A DNA stretch of 64,000 bases from Microbacteriaceae bacterium PS02344 (GCA_029959905.1 JASCNZ010000005.1:1-64000); one strand, 5' to 3'; counted from the first letter of the stretch, positions 25,555 to 36,086 are shown. The notes: generated by a model not told the origin, from the letters alone. Made by a program: numbers and translations.

Positions 25555-26397
25555 ATGAGCGACGACAACCGCACGCTGCCGTACCCGGAACCGGACGCCG
25601 AGCATCCCACGCTCGTGCTGCCGGGCCACGAGCGTCCGGCGGCGGGGCCGCGTCGGCGACGTCGCTGGCCCTGGGTGCTGCTCGTGATCGTGGTCGTGCT
25701 CGCCGCCCTGGTCGTCGCGGCCGAGTTCGTGGCTCGCGCCGTGCTCCCGGGCGTGGTGCGTTCCCTGGTGATCGAGCAGCTCGATCTGCCCGCCGACCAA
25801 CAGCTCGACGTGGACGCCGACGGCATCCTGCTCCCGCAGTTGATCGGAGGCTCGCTCGACCGTCTCCACCTGTCGACCGATCGGGTGACTCTCGAAGGCA
25901 TCACCGGAGCCGCCGACGTGACGGCCACCGGAGTGCCGCTGCGCGGGGGAGACCTGCGCAGCGCCGAGGGAACGATCCGGATCGATCAGGACCAGTTCAC
26001 CGCCCTGCTCGCGTCGACCGACCTGCCGATCGAGACCGTCGCGCTCGATGCGCCGAACGCCACGGTGTCGGGGTCGATCAGCGTGCTCGGCGCCTCCGTG
26101 CCGGTGTCGCTCACCCTGACGCCGGGAGCGGTCGACGGAGATCTCGAACTGACTCCCGTATCGGCGAGCATCGGGGGTATCGAGATCGATGCGTCCGACG
26201 TCGGATCAAACCTGGGGGTCGTCGGTTCCGGGCTGACCGAGCCGCAGCGCATCTGCATCGCCGATCAGCTGCCCGCGGGTCTCACCCTCACCGGGCTCGA
26301 GATCGAGGGCACCACCGCGGTCATCGACCTCGACGTCGACGGAGCGATCGCCACCGACGAGACGCTGCTCGAGAAGGGCACCTGCCCCGGACGATGA
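25555..26397 (+). CDS. LmeA-like phospholipid-binding protein (DUF2993)
   Basis: A 280-residue protein with a cytoplasmic proline-rich N-terminus, one transmembrane helix (WPWVLLVIVVVLAALVVAAEF, about residues 42-62) and an extracytoplasmic DUF2993 domain. The FVARAVLPGVVRSLVIEQLDLP segment and repeated beta pattern match actinobacterial LmeA-type proteins, which bind phospholipids and affect envelope glycolipid maturation. CATCAT six bases before ATG suggests a leaderless promoter. It is convergent with yihY across 28 bases. Confidence 0.85.
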   Translation: MSDDNRTLPYPEPDAEHPTLVLPGHERPAAGPRRRRRWPWVLLVIVVVLAALVVAAEFVARAVLPGVVRSLVIEQLDLPADQQLDVDADGILLPQLIGGSLDRLHLSTDRVTLEGITGAADVTATGVPLRGGDLRSAEGTIRIDQDQFTALLASTDLPIETVALDAPNATVSGSISVLGASVPVSLTLTPGAVDGDLELTPVSASIGGIEIDASDVGSNLGVVGSGLTEPQRICIADQLPAGLTLTGLEIEGTTAVIDLDVDGAIATDETLLEKGTCPGR

Positions 26398-26425
26398 CGC
26401 CCGGCCGGCTACAAGCCCGTCGTCG

Positions 26426-27514
26426 TCAGGCGTCGGCGACGGCTTTCTGCGCCTCGCGCAGCTCGTCCGTCGCGATCTGCACGCCGACCTCCGCGCGCTG
26501 TACCCGCCGCTGGGGGAACGTGGTCGCCCCGTAGCGGGCGCGCACGCGGTCGTGCACCTCCTCCTCGCCGGTGACGATGTAGGCGCACGCGATCAGCATG
26601 ACCTGCGCCGACAGGTTCAGCCAGATCAGGAGCGCCAGCAGAGAGGCGAACGATGCGAGCAGAGGATTGCTCGTGGCCCCGCCCACGAAGAGCGACGAGA
26701 GCTCCTGCAGTACGAGCAGGCCGAACGCGCCGAGCAGGGCGCCCGACCACAGCGAGCGGGCCGTCGGCTTCACGCCGGACAGCAGCAGGAAGACCGCGAT
26801 GAGCAAGCCGGTGTTCAGCGCGAACACGATGACGAGTGAGACGATCCGCACGCCCCAGGTCGCGACGGGGGAGTCCTCGGGAAGGCCGACCAGGCCCGCG
26901 ATCCACCCGATGCCGACGCGGCCGGCGATCGACAGGAAGGCGGCGGCGACGAAAGACGCGCCGATGCCGATGGCGAGCGCGAGGTTGCGGAGGATGACCC
27001 AGATGAACAGGATGTCGCTCTGCGCTGTGCCCGAGATGACGCGCACGGCCGTGCGGAGAGAACCGACCGCCCCGAGTGCGGCACCGATGAGGGCCACCGT
27101 CGAGATCGCGCCGGCGAACGACAGCGACACCGGTTCGCGCAGCTGGGACGGGTCGATGACCCCGTCCTCGCCGATCAGCCCCGGTACCACCGACTGCACG
27201 GCGTCGATGATCGCGTCCCACGCCTGCGGGTTGCCGGCGAGCCAGAGCGCGGCGACCGAGAAGCCGAGCAGCACGCCGGCGAAGACGCTGAACAGCGCGC
27301 GGTAGGTCACGCTGTCGGCCAGCATGGCGCCGCGACGCTCGCTGTAGAGGAGGAACGCGCGGACCGGCTTGCGGATCAGCGCCCACCTGATCACTGCGGC
27401 GATGGCGCGGGGGACCGGGCCGGGGGCGTTCGTCGACGATCGGCCGTCCGCGGGCGCGACGTCACGCGAGGGGCCGGTGCGGTGCGATGGCTCGGGGTTC
27501 GACGGAGTGCTCAC
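26426..27514 (-). CDS. YihY/virulence factor BrkB family membrane protein
   Basis: A 362-residue protein with six predicted membrane helices. The segment ERRGAMLADSVTYRALFSVFAG and later VGIWDELF-unlike but family-typical WSGALLGAFGLLVLQELSSLFV and LASFASLLALLIWLNLSAQVML match the YihY/BrkB family, once misnamed ribonuclease BN. Transport function is uncertain. GTG 27514 was chosen because TATGGT lies exactly six bases upstream; a longer GTG start at 27535 is possible. The gene is divergent from lysA. Confidence 0.88.
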   Translation of the reverse strand: MSTPSNPEPSHRTGPSRDVAPADGRSSTNAPGPVPRAIAAVIRWALIRKPVRAFLLYSERRGAMLADSVTYRALFSVFAGVLLGFSVAALWLAGNPQAWDAIIDAVQSVVPGLIGEDGVIDPSQLREPVSLSFAGAISTVALIGAALGAVGSLRTAVRVISGTAQSDILFIWVILRNLALAIGIGASFVAAAFLSIAGRVGIGWIAGLVGLPEDSPVATWGVRIVSLVIVFALNTGLLIAVFLLLSGVKPTARSLWSGALLGAFGLLVLQELSSLFVGGATSNPLLASFASLLALLIWLNLSAQVMLIACAYIVTGEEEVHDRVRARYGATTFPQRRVQRAEVGVQIATDELREAQKAVADA

Positions 27515-27600
27515 CACCCCACCATAGGAGCGCACCGACCGAGGGGCACAGGGGTTGCGGGAGCGTCGTCACCCTGGCTAGGACGATGTGTGCGGTGCCC

Positions 27601-27606
27601 TAGAAT
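27601..27606 (+). promoter_or_regulatory. -10 element of lysA-hom-thrB promoter
   Basis: TAGAAT is the best -10 match in the yihY-lysA gap. The start would be near 27613, giving a leader of about 50 bases. No convincing -35. Confidence 0.5.
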
Positions 27607-27663
27607 CGGGGCAGGTCTCGAAGGGCGCTCGTCGCCCCCTCCCCGCTCCACGATTGGTGTCCC

Positions 27664-29082
27664 GTGCTTTCCGCTGCCCATTCGCTCGCGCCCGAGTGGC
27701 TCACCGTGCCCGCCGACGCGAACGATCTCGCACCCGGCGTGTGGCCCGCGAGCGCCGCCCGCGACGCCGACGGCGTGCTCGCGCTCGGCGGGGTGGATGC
27801 CGCGACCATCGCACGCACCTACGGCACGCCCGTTCTCGTGCTCGACGAGGACGAGGCGCGCTCGCGTGCCCGTGCGTTCCGCGCGGCGTTCGACGACGCG
27901 GCGGCACGGCACGGTACGACCGCGCAGGTCTATTACGCCGGCAAGGCCTTTCTCAGCACGACGGTCGCCCGGTGGGTCATCGACGAGGGGCTGCGCGTCG
28001 ACGTCTGCACCGGCGGAGAGCTCGCCGTCGCGTTGGCAGCCGGTGTCGCTCCGGGCGCGATCGGCTTCCACGGGAACAACAAGTCGGTCGCCGAACTCGA
28101 ACGCGCGGTCGAGGTGGGCGTGGGCTCCGTCATCGTCGACAGCGCCATCGAGATCGAGCGCCTGGCGGCCATCACGGCCCGTAGCGGCGCGGTGCAGCGG
28201 GTGCTCGTCCGCGTCGTCAGCGGCGTGCACGCCGAGACGCACGACTTCCTGGCGACCGCCCACGAAGACCAGAAGTTCGGCTTCCCGCTCGACGAGGCCG
28301 AGGCCGCCGTCGCACGCATCCGGGAGATCCCCGGTCTCGACTTCGCGGGGTTGCACTGCCACATCGGATCGCAGATCTTCGGCGTCGCCGGGTTCCGCGA
28401 GTCGGCCGAGCGCGTGCTCGAGCTGCACGCCACCCTGCTCGAGCACGGCCCGGTGCCGCAGCTGAACCTCGGCGGCGGGTTCGGCATCGCCTATACGCGA
28501 GCCGACCACCCCACCCCGATCGACACCCTGGCATCCGGGATCGTCTCCGCCGTGGCCGAGGGCTGCGCCGCGCGCGGCATCCCTGTTCCCGCCCTCTCGT
28601 TCGAGCCCGGCCGCGCGATCATCGGGACCGCGGGGGTCACGCTCTACGAGGTCGGAACGACCAAGGAGGTCACGGTCGACGCCGGCGCCACCCGCCGATA
28701 CATCAGCGTCGACGGCGGGATGAGCGACAACGCCCGCCCGGCGCTCTACGGTGCGCAGTACTCCGCCCGTCTCGCGTCGCGCGCGGGCGATGGCGAGCCG
28801 CGCCTCAGTCGTGTCGTCGGGAAGCACTGCGAATCGGGCGACATCGTCGTCGACCACGAATACCTCCCCGCCGACCTCGCGCCCGGCGATCTGCTCGCGG
28901 TCCCCGTGACAGGCGCCTATTGCGTCTCGCTCGCGAGCAACTACAACCACGTGCCCCGTCCACCGGTGGTCGCGGTGCGCGGTGGCCGTTCGCGCATCAT
29001 CGTGCGCGGCGAGACGGTCGACGACCTGCTGGCCCGCGATGCGGGCATCGACGGGGCCACGGCCCCCGAGGGAGACAAATGA
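27664..29082 (+). CDS. lysA: Diaminopimelate decarboxylase
   Basis: A 472-residue PLP enzyme making lysine from meso-diaminopimelate. The PLP lysine is in VYYAGKAFL, substrate and cofactor motifs are HCHIGSQI, LNLGGGFGIAY and EPGRAIIG, and the catalytic cysteine is in GKHCESGD. The start is GTG 27664. hom and thrB follow with 21-base and overlapping spacing, so the unit covers aspartate-family amino acids. Lysine may also enter peptidoglycan in this group of bacteria. Confidence 0.97.
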   Translation: MLSAAHSLAPEWLTVPADANDLAPGVWPASAARDADGVLALGGVDAATIARTYGTPVLVLDEDEARSRARAFRAAFDDAAARHGTTAQVYYAGKAFLSTTVARWVIDEGLRVDVCTGGELAVALAAGVAPGAIGFHGNNKSVAELERAVEVGVGSVIVDSAIEIERLAAITARSGAVQRVLVRVVSGVHAETHDFLATAHEDQKFGFPLDEAEAAVARIREIPGLDFAGLHCHIGSQIFGVAGFRESAERVLELHATLLEHGPVPQLNLGGGFGIAYTRADHPTPIDTLASGIVSAVAEGCAARGIPVPALSFEPGRAIIGTAGVTLYEVGTTKEVTVDAGATRRYISVDGGMSDNARPALYGAQYSARLASRAGDGEPRLSRVVGKHCESGDIVVDHEYLPADLAPGDLLAVPVTGAYCVSLASNYNHVPRPPVVAVRGGRSRIIVRGETVDDLLARDAGIDGATAPEGDK

Positions 29083-29103
29083 CCCACCCCCGAAGGAGTG
29101 ACA

Positions 29104-30408
29104 ATGGCTGATTACCGACGACTTCGAGTGGCGCTGCTCGGCGCCGGTGCGGTCGGCTCGCAGGTGGCCGACCTGCTGCTCCGGCACGGAGACGAGCTCG
29201 CCGACCGTGCGGGTGCCGCGCTGGAACTCGCCGGCATCGCCGTGCGCGACCTCGATGCCCCCCGCGACGTGGATCTGCCGCGCGAGCTCTTCACGACCGA
29301 TGCCGAGTCGCTGGTGCTCGGAGCCGACATCGTCATCGAACTGATCGGTGGCATCGAGCCGGCGCGCACGACCATCCTGCAGGCCATCGGCGCCGGTGCC
29401 GACGTGGTCACGGCGAACAAGGCGCTGCTGGCAACGCACGGGCCCGAGCTCTTCGAAGCGGCCGATCGTGTCGGCGCGTCGGTGCATTACGAGGCCGCCG
29501 CCGCCGGCGCGATTCCGATCATCCGGCCGTTGCGCGACTCGCTCGCCGGCGACCGCATCGTGCGCATCATGGGCATCGTCAACGGCACGACGAACTACAT
29601 CCTCGACCGCATGGAGACCGAGGGCGCCGATTTCGCCGACGTGCTCGCCGATGCGCAGCGTCTCGGGTACGCCGAGGCCGACCCCACGGCCGATATCGAG
29701 GGATATGACGCCGCGCAGAAGGCGGCCATCCTCGCCAGCCTGGCGTTCCACACGGCGGTGCCGCTCGACGCGGTGCACCGAGAGGGCATCACGTCGGTGA
29801 CGGCCTCGATGATCGAGGAGGCTCGCGCGGCCGGCCTCGTCATCAAGCTCCTCGCCGTCTGCGAGCGTGTGGTCGTCGAGGGGACCGAGTCGATCTCGGT
29901 GCGCGTGTACCCGGCCCTCGTGCCGCAGTCGCACCCGCTGGCCTCCGTGCACGGCGCCAACAACGCCGTGTTCGTCGAGGCCGAGGCCGCCGGCTCGCTG
30001 ATGTTCTACGGTGCGGGTGCCGGTGGCGTGCAGACGGCGTCGGCCGTGCTCGGTGACGTCGTCTCGGCTGCCCGTCGCCACATCGCCGGTGGCGTGGGCG
30101 TGGGCGAGTCCACCCGGGCCAATCTTCCGGTCGTCCCGATCGGCTTCGTCACCACGCGCTACCAGATCACGCTCGAGGTGGCCGATGCGCCGGGCGTGCT
30201 CGCCACAGTCGCCGGCATCCTGAGCGACGGCGACGTGTCGGTCGCAACGATCGTCCAGACGGTCGAGGGCGAGGAGGAGCCGACCGCTCGACTCATCATC
30301 GGTACCCACCGGGCCGCCGACCGCGCCCTGAGCGCCGCCGTGGATACTCTCGCCGCCAGCGCCGTCGTGGAGCGCGTGGTGTCGGTTCTGCGCGTGGAAG
30401 GCGAGTGA
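29104..30408 (+). CDS. hom: Homoserine dehydrogenase
   Basis: A 434-residue NAD(P)-dependent enzyme reducing aspartate semialdehyde to homoserine. The nucleotide-binding turn GAGAVGS, the catalytic region NGTTNYILDRM, and YAEADPTADIEGYDAAQKAAIL are all present. A C-terminal ACT domain (YQITLEVADAPGVLATVAGIL) suggests feedback control by threonine. AAGGAG lies five bases before ATG 29104. The stop overlaps the thrB GTG (GTGA). thrC, which sits between these genes in many relatives, is absent here. Confidence 0.97.
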   Translation: MADYRRLRVALLGAGAVGSQVADLLLRHGDELADRAGAALELAGIAVRDLDAPRDVDLPRELFTTDAESLVLGADIVIELIGGIEPARTTILQAIGAGADVVTANKALLATHGPELFEAADRVGASVHYEAAAAGAIPIIRPLRDSLAGDRIVRIMGIVNGTTNYILDRMETEGADFADVLADAQRLGYAEADPTADIEGYDAAQKAAILASLAFHTAVPLDAVHREGITSVTASMIEEARAAGLVIKLLAVCERVVVEGTESISVRVYPALVPQSHPLASVHGANNAVFVEAEAAGSLMFYGAGAGGVQTASAVLGDVVSAARRHIAGGVGVGESTRANLPVVPIGFVTTRYQITLEVADAPGVLATVAGILSDGDVSVATIVQTVEGEEEPTARLIIGTHRAADRALSAAVDTLAASAVVERVVSVLRVEGE

Positions 30409-31340
30409 CGGTGGGCCTGGGCCGCACCATCGAGGTGGTCGTACCCGCGACCAGCGCGAACCTCGGGCCCGGCTTCGACACCCTCGGGCTCGCGCTCAGC
30501 GTCTACGACGCCCTCGTGGTGACCGAGCTGCCCGCGGGTGAGCTCGAGATCGAGGTGTCCGGATCGGGCGCCGAGGACATCCCCCGCGATGCCTCGAACC
30601 TCATCGTCCGCACGGTCGCGCACGTCTATTCGGATGCCGGGCGCCCCATGCCCGGTCTGCGCATCGCCGCCGAGAACGGCGTGCCGCATGGTCGTGGACT
30701 CGGCTCGTCCGGCGCGGCCGTCGTGGCGGGCGTGCTCATCGCGAAGGGCCTGCTGGAGGGCGACGTCGAGATCGGCGACGATGACCTGCTCCGCCTCGCC
30801 ACCGAGATCGAGGGGCATCCCGACAATGTCGCCCCGGCGCTGTTCGGCGGCCTCACGATCGCCTGGATGGGGGAGCGCGGCCCTCAGCACAAGAAGCTCC
30901 TCGTGCACCGCGGCGTCTCGCCGCTCGTGCTCGTGCCGGCCTACACGATGTCGACATCGCAGGCGCGATCGCTCCAGCCGCCGCACGTGTCGACGGCCGA
31001 CGCCGTCTTCAACGTCTCGCGCTCCGCGCTGCTGATCGCGGCCTTGACGCAGAGTCCCGAGCTGCTGCTCGATGCCACGGCGGACCGACTGCACCAGGAC
31101 TATCGTGCCGAGGCCATGCCCGAGACCCAGCGGGTCGTGCAGGCGCTCCGTGCCGCCGGGTACGCCGCCGTGGTCTCGGGCGCCGGTCCGAGCGTGCTCG
31201 TGCTCGCCGACGGTCCCGGCCGGCGCCAGGAGGCGCTGGATCTCGCCGCTCAGGTGACCGACACTCCGTGGGATGCGCTGCTGCTCGCCGTCGATGTGCG
31301 GGGTGGTACAGTGGGGGATCGAGCGGAGGGCTCCACGTAA
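30405..31340 (+). CDS. thrB: Homoserine kinase
   Basis: A 311-residue GHMP kinase that phosphorylates homoserine on the way to threonine. The N-terminal PATSANLGPGFDTLGLAL, the ATP-binding loop PHGRGLGSSGAAVVAGV and the C-terminal VSGAGPSVLVLAD are canonical. The GTG start overlaps the hom stop. It is probably the last gene of the lysA-hom-thrB unit; rho follows after 166 bases with its own leader. Confidence 0.97.
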   Translation: MTVGLGRTIEVVVPATSANLGPGFDTLGLALSVYDALVVTELPAGELEIEVSGSGAEDIPRDASNLIVRTVAHVYSDAGRPMPGLRIAAENGVPHGRGLGSSGAAVVAGVLIAKGLLEGDVEIGDDDLLRLATEIEGHPDNVAPALFGGLTIAWMGERGPQHKKLLVHRGVSPLVLVPAYTMSTSQARSLQPPHVSTADAVFNVSRSALLIAALTQSPELLLDATADRLHQDYRAEAMPETQRVVQALRAAGYAAVVSGAGPSVLVLADGPGRRQEALDLAAQVTDTPWDALLLAVDVRGGTVGDRAEGST

Positions 31341-31416
31341 CTTCTTCGTGAATCTGGCCCCATTGCAGATCTTGCAAGACCCGCACGTCCATCCTCCCGG
31401 CACACGTGCCAAAGGC

Positions 31417-31437
31417 GGCTGACGCCGAGCGTCAGCC
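31417..31437 (+). promoter_or_regulatory. Hairpin in the rho leader
   Basis: GGCTGACGC and GCGTCAGCC form a perfect 9-bp stem with a CGA triloop, 70 bases before the rho start. It may end thrB transcripts, although no U-tract follows, or belong to the leader through which Rho commonly limits its own synthesis. Confidence 0.45.
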
Positions 31438-31506
31438 CGTGCGATCGCGCGCAGCACCCGTTGCGTGCGTGGACCGCTCATTTCCCGAGACATAGAGGGA
31501 GTACTC

Positions 31507-33438
31507 GTGGAGAACCTCTCCGAGACCCAGAACGACCAGGCCGCTCCGGCCGTCGACACCGCCGCCGCTGCGGCACCGGCCCGCAAGCGCGCACCGCGAC
31601 GTGCGACCACGGCCACCGCCGCCGCCAAGGCCGAGAAGGCGACAGAGGCCGCCTCGAGCGCGGACGCCGCTCCGGCTGCGGACACCGCTCCTGCTGCCGC
31701 CGCCGCTCCTGCTGCGGAGCAGGCAGAGGCCGCGCCGAAGGCGAAGGCGCCCCGCCGCACCCGTGCGAAGAAGGCCGACGCGGATGCCGCCGCCGAGGGC
31801 CCGGCTACCGAGGCCGCTCCCGCCGCGGCCGACGCCCCCGCGAAGAGCGAGACCGCGTCCGAGACGCCGTCCGCCGGAGCCGCGAAGGGCGAGCAGCCCG
31901 CGGCGGAGAACACCGACGATGCCCAGGGCGCTCCCAAGGCCAAGGGTCGCGGTCGCCGTTCGCCCAAGAAGACCGAGTCCGAGACCGATGCCGCGCCCGC
32001 CGTGGCCTCCTCCGAAGGGACGAGCGCCGAGTCGGCGCCGTCCGAGCCGACCGGTGACAGCGCCGACGGCGCCGACGAGCAGGGCGGCCGCGGCCGCAGC
32101 CGCAACCGCAGCCGTAACCGCGGACGCGGTCAGAACGGCGGCGGTCAGGACCAGCAGCAGCAGCAGAGCACCCCCGCCGAGGACGAGCAGGGGGGCAACG
32201 GCCGCAACCGTCAGCGCAACAAGCGCCGCGGCGCCGGCCCCGTCGACGAGTTCGAGACCGAGATCGGCGAGGACGACGTGCTCATCCCGATCGCGGGCAT
32301 CCTCGACGTGCTCGACAACTACGCTTTCGTGCGCACCACGGGCTACCTCGCCGGTCCCAGCGACGTCTACGTCTCGCTCGGCCAGGTGAAGAAGTACAAC
32401 CTGCGCAAGGGCGACGCGATCGTCGGTGCCATCAAGCAGCCGCGCGAGGGCGAGCAGCAGGGGCGCCAGAAGTACAACGCGCTCGTCAAGGTCGATTCGA
32501 TCAACGGTCTGTCGATCGACGACGCCGCCGCGCGGGTCGAGTTCGGCAAGCTGACCCCCCTGTACCCCCAGGAGCGTCTGCGCCTGGAGACCGCGCCCGA
32601 GAAGCTGACCCAGCGCATCATCGACCTCGTCGCCCCGATCGGCAAGGGGCAGCGCGGTCTCATCGTCGCGCCGCCCAAGGCCGGCAAGACGATCGTGCTG
32701 CAGCAGATCGCCAACGCGATCGCGCAGAACAACCCCGAGGTGCACCTCATGGTCGTGCTCGTCGACGAGCGCCCTGAAGAGGTCACCGACATGGAGCGCA
32801 CGGTGAAGGGCGAGGTCATCGCCTCGACCTTCGACCGCCCCGCCGAGGACCACACGACCGTCGCCGAGCTCGCGATCGAGCGCGCCAAGCGCCTGGTGGA
32901 ACTGGGTCGCGACGTCGTGGTGCTGCTCGACTCGATCACCCGTCTGGGGCGCGCGTACAACCTCGCGGCTCCGGCCTCGGGGCGTGTGCTCACCGGCGGT
33001 GTCGACGCCTCCGCGCTGTACCCGCCGAAGCGGTTCTTCGGCGCGGCGCGCAACATCGAGAACGGCGGATCTCTCACGATCCTCGCCACGGCGCTCGTCG
33101 AGACCGGCTCCAAGATGGACGAGGTGATCTTCGAGGAGTTCAAGGGCACCGGCAACAGCGAGCTGCGCCTGTCCCGCGCGCTCGCCGACAAGCGCATCTT
33201 CCCGGCCGTCGATGTCAACGCCTCGAGCACGCGCCGCGAGGAGATGCTGCTCTCGAACGACGAGGTCAAGATCACCTGGAAGCTGCGTCGCGCCCTCGCG
33301 GGCCTCGACACCCAGCAGGCCCTCGAGGTCGTGCTCGGCAAGCTCAAGGAGACGCAGTCGAACGTCGAGTTCCTCGTGCAGATGCAGAAGTCGATCCCGA
33401 CGCTGCCCTCGGGCGCGCACGACAACAACATCCGCTGA
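31507..33438 (+). CDS. rho: Transcription termination factor Rho, with long disordered N-terminal domain
   Basis: A 643-residue hexameric RNA helicase. About 245 N-terminal residues are low complexity: an Ala/Glu/Lys-rich part (several [14 protein letters not shown] basic patches) and then an Arg/Asn/Gly/Gln-rich part ending [12 protein letters not shown]. The conserved core follows: RNA-binding domain from [18 protein letters not shown], Walker A APPKAGKT, Walker B region [17 protein letters not shown], and [21 protein letters not shown]. Start GTG 31507 has GAGGGAG five bases upstream. Actinobacterial Rho commonly carries such insertions, which bind RNA. Confidence 0.97.
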   Translation: MENLSETQNDQAAPAVDTAAAAAPARKRAPRRATTATAAAKAEKATEAASSADAAPAADTAPAAAAAPAAEQAEAAPKAKAPRRTRAKKADADAAAEGPATEAAPAAADAPAKSETASETPSAGAAKGEQPAAENTDDAQGAPKAKGRGRRSPKKTESETDAAPAVASSEGTSAESAPSEPTGDSADGADEQGGRGRSRNRSRNRGRGQNGGGQDQQQQQSTPAEDEQGGNGRNRQRNKRRGAGPVDEFETEIGEDDVLIPIAGILDVLDNYAFVRTTGYLAGPSDVYVSLGQVKKYNLRKGDAIVGAIKQPREGEQQGRQKYNALVKVDSINGLSIDDAAARVEFGKLTPLYPQERLRLETAPEKLTQRIIDLVAPIGKGQRGLIVAPPKAGKTIVLQQIANAIAQNNPEVHLMVVLVDERPEEVTDMERTVKGEVIASTFDRPAEDHTTVAELAIERAKRLVELGRDVVVLLDSITRLGRAYNLAAPASGRVLTGGVDASALYPPKRFFGAARNIENGGSLTILATALVETGSKMDEVIFEEFKGTGNSELRLSRALADKRIFPAVDVNASSTRREEMLLSNDEVKITWKLRRALAGLDTQQALEVVLGKLKETQSNVEFLVQMQKSIPTLPSGAHDNNIR

Positions 33439-33449
33439 GCGGAACCGCC

Positions 33450-34529
33450 GTGTTCGAGTCCGTCCAGACTCTGATCGACGAGCACCGCCGGGTGCAGGAG
33501 GAGCTCTCCGACCCGGCGGTGCACGCCGATGCCGCGCGGGCGAAGCGCGTCAACCGGCGCTACGCCGAGCTCTCGCGGATCGTCTCGGCGCACGAGGCGT
33601 GGGTGGCGGCATCCGACGATCTCGATGCGGCGAGAGAACTCGCCCGCGAGGACGAGGCGTTCGCCTCGGAGGTTCCCGTCCTGGAGGGGGAGCTGCAGCA
33701 GGCGCAGGAGAAGCTGCGCCGCCTGCTCATCCCTCGCGACCCCGACGACGCGCGCGACGTGATCATGGAGATCAAGGCGGGGGAGGGCGGCGCCGAGAGC
33801 GCGCTCTTCGCGGCCGATCTCCTGCGCATGTACGTGCAGTACGCGGCGTCGATGGGATGGAAGACCGAGTTGCTCGAGCGCAACGAGTCCGACCTCGGCG
33901 GGTACAAGGACGTGCAGGTGGCGATCAAGGGAACGTCGACCGATCCCGCGCAGGGCGTGTGGGCGCACCTCAAGTACGAGGGCGGCGTCCATCGTGTGCA
34001 GCGCGTGCCGGCGACCGAGTCGCAGGGGCGCATCCACACGTCGACCACCGGCGTGCTCGTCTTCCCCGAGGTCGACGAACCGGACGAGATCGAGATCAAT
34101 CAGAACGACCTCAAGATCGATGTGTTCCGGTCGTCGGGGCCAGGAGGCCAGTCGGTCAACACCACAGACTCCGCGGTGCGGATCACGCATGTTCCCACCG
34201 GCATCGTCGTGTCGATGCAGAACGAGAAGTCGCAGCTGCAGAACCGTGAGGCGGCGATGCGCGTGCTTCGCGCGCGGCTGCTGGCGAAGCAGCAGGAGGA
34301 GCTCGACGCGGCGGCATCGGATGCTCGGCGCTCGCAGATCCGCGGCATGGATCGCTCCGAGCGAATCCGCACGTACAACTTCCCCGAGAACCGCATCGCG
34401 GACCACCGCACCGGGTTCAAGGCGTACAACCTCGATCAGGTGATGGACGGCGCGCTCGGGCCTATCATCGAATCCGCGATCGCCGCCGACGAAGAGGCGC
34501 GGTTGGCGGCGGTCGGCAGCGAGTCCTGA
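33450..34529 (+). CDS. prfA: Peptide chain release factor 1
   Basis: A 359-residue class I release factor recognising UAA and UAG. The GGQ motif is in [19 protein letters not shown] (near residue 232), and the domain 2 recognition segment [14 protein letters not shown] occupies the tripeptide position (PAT). The start is GTG 33450, 11 bases after rho. The adjacency to rho and, further on, prmC (which methylates the GGQ glutamine) is conserved among actinobacteria, though cysE-cysK interrupts it here. Confidence 0.97.
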   Translation: MFESVQTLIDEHRRVQEELSDPAVHADAARAKRVNRRYAELSRIVSAHEAWVAASDDLDAARELAREDEAFASEVPVLEGELQQAQEKLRRLLIPRDPDDARDVIMEIKAGEGGAESALFAADLLRMYVQYAASMGWKTELLERNESDLGGYKDVQVAIKGTSTDPAQGVWAHLKYEGGVHRVQRVPATESQGRIHTSTTGVLVFPEVDEPDEIEINQNDLKIDVFRSSGPGGQSVNTTDSAVRITHVPTGIVVSMQNEKSQLQNREAAMRVLRARLLAKQQEELDAAASDARRSQIRGMDRSERIRTYNFPENRIADHRTGFKAYNLDQVMDGALGPIIESAIAADEEARLAAVGSES

Positions 34530-34575
34530 TCACCCAGGCCGTCGGCGCCGTGCGCGTCGCGAAAGCGGTCGGATC

Positions 34576-35139
34576 TCAGATCGAGTAGTCCGGCACCGTC
34601 AGCAGGGCGCGGGTGTCTTCAGAGCCGGAGCGCTGCCGAGGCTTCGCCGGCACGCCGACGAGAACGCTGTCCTCCGGGGCATCACGGGTGACCACGGCGT
34701 TGGCGCCGACGACCGAGCGGGCGCCGATGGTCACCGGGCCGAGGATTTTCGCGCCCGCACCGACGGCGACCCCGTCGCCCAGCGTCGGATGCCGTCGGCC
34801 GGCGTCGCGGGAGCGGCCGCCCAGGGTCACGCCGTGGTAGAGCATGACGTCATCGCCCACGACCGCGGTCTCGCCGATCACGACGCCCATGCCGTGGTCG
34901 ATGAAGAAGCGACGTCCGATGCGCGCGCCCGGATGGATCTCGATGCCCGTGAGCGCCCGGGTCAGCTGCGAGGTGGCGCGTGCGAGCAGGCGCAGCCGGC
35001 GGCGCCAGAGGGCGTGCGAGACGCGGTGCGCCCAGATGGCGTGCAACCCGGGGTAGAGCAACGCGACCTCGAGGCCACTGCGGGCGGCGGGGTCGCGCAG
35101 GCGCGCGGCGGCGACGTCCTCGCGCATTCGTCCGATCAT
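34576..35139 (-). CDS. cysE: Serine O-acetyltransferase
   Basis: A 187-residue left-handed beta-helix enzyme acetylating serine as the first step of cysteine synthesis. Hexapeptide repeats run from [19 protein letters not shown] through [20 protein letters not shown] to [12 protein letters not shown]. It is the short form lacking the long N-terminal extension of enterobacterial CysE. The start at 35139 leaves eight bases after cysK; ATG 35127 is an alternative. The two genes form a cysteine biosynthesis pair on the strand opposite the surrounding conserved block. Confidence 0.95.
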   Translation of the reverse strand: MIGRMREDVAAARLRDPAARSGLEVALLYPGLHAIWAHRVSHALWRRRLRLLARATSQLTRALTGIEIHPGARIGRRFFIDHGMGVVIGETAVVGDDVMLYHGVTLGGRSRDAGRRHPTLGDGVAVGAGAKILGPVTIGARSVVGANAVVTRDAPEDSVLVGVPAKPRQRSGSEDTRALLTVPDYSI

Positions 35140-35147
35140 GCGAGCGA

Positions 35148-36086
35148 TCAGTCCTCGCGGAGGTCTTCGAACAGGGCCGTCGAGAGGTAGCGCTCACCCG
35201 TGTCGGGGAGGATCACGACGATGTTCTTGCCGGCATTCTCGGGACGAGCGGCGACCTGCAGGGCCGCCCAGGTGGCGGCACCGCACGACATCCCGACCAG
35301 CAGGCCCTCCTGAGCCGCGAGCGCGCGAGCGGTGCGGATCGCGTCGTCGAACTCGACGGGCACGACCTCGTCGATGACGTCGCGGTCGAGGATCGCGGGC
35401 ACGAAGTTCGGCCCGATGCCCTGGATCTTGTGCGGGCCGGGGTGCCCCTCGCTGAGCACGGGGGAGTCCTTCGGCTCGACCGCGATCACCTGCACGCCGG
35501 GCTTGGCGGCCTTGAGGGCCTGACCCGTTCCGGTGACCGTGCCGCCGGTGCCGACGCCGGCCACGAAGATGTCGACCTCTCCGTCGGTGTCGCGCAGGAT
35601 CTCCTGTGCCGTGGTCTCGCGGTGGATCTGCGGGTTGGCGGCGTTCTCGAACTGGCGCACCCACACCGCACCGGGGGTGTCTGCGACGATCTGCTTGGTG
35701 ATCTCGATCGCGCCGCTCATGCCCTTGGTCGGATCGGTGAGCACGATCTCGGCGCCGAATGCCTTGAGCAGCACGCGGCGCTCCTTCGACATCGACGCGG
35801 GCATCGTGAGGATCACCTTGTAGCCGCGCGCCGCACCCACCATCGCGAGGGCGATACCGGTGTTGCCGCTCGTCGACTCGACGATGGTCCCCCCGGGCTT
35901 CAGCTCGCCCGACGCCTCGGCGGCGTTGATCATCGCGATGCCGATGCGGTCCTTGACGCTCGACGCCGGGTTGTAGAACTCGAGCTTCGCGAGGACGGTG
36001 GCCCCGAGGCCCTCGGTCACACGGTTGAGGCGCACGAGAGGGGTGTTGCCGAACGCGGTCGTGATATCGGAGTGGATGCCGGGCAT
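35148..36086 (-). CDS. cysK: O-acetylserine sulfhydrylase (cysteine synthase A)
   Basis: A 312-residue PLP enzyme making cysteine from O-acetylserine and sulfide. The PLP lysine lies in [11 protein letters not shown], the substrate loop in [10 protein letters not shown], and the phosphate-binding glycine loop in [10 protein letters not shown]. Length is standard. It precedes cysE in a two-gene unit. CysE usually inserts its C-terminal Ile into the CysK active site, and the CysE here does end in isoleucine (PDYSI), consistent with a regulatory complex. Confidence 0.97.
   Translation of the reverse strand: MPGIHSDITTAFGNTPLVRLNRVTEGLGATVLAKLEFYNPASSVKDRIGIAMINAAEASGELKPGGTIVESTSGNTGIALAMVGAARGYKVILTMPASMSKERRVLLKAFGAEIVLTDPTKGMSGAIEITKQIVADTPGAVWVRQFENAANPQIHRETTAQEILRDTDGEVDIFVAGVGTGGTVTGTGQALKAAKPGVQVIAVEPKDSPVLSEGHPGPHKIQGIGPNFVPAILDRDVIDEVVPVEFDDAIRTARALAAQEGLLVGMSCGAATWAALQVAARPENAGKNIVVILPDTGERYLSTALFEDLRED

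Noticed and set aside
26390..26427. Imperfect stem over the convergent ends of the lmeA-like and yihY genes
   Set aside because: The pairing lies inside both stop regions, includes a wobble in simple GAC/GTC repeats and has no U-tract; too weak to call a terminator.
27511..30309. A 932-codon open frame on the - strand over lysA and hom
   Set aside because: Antisense to two highly conserved enzymes; no family resemblance and biased shadow composition.
31341..33449. Search for thrC and rpmE at their usual positions in the hom-thrB-rho-prfA region
   Set aside because: hom and thrB overlap and rho and prfA are 11 bases apart, so there is no room for either gene.
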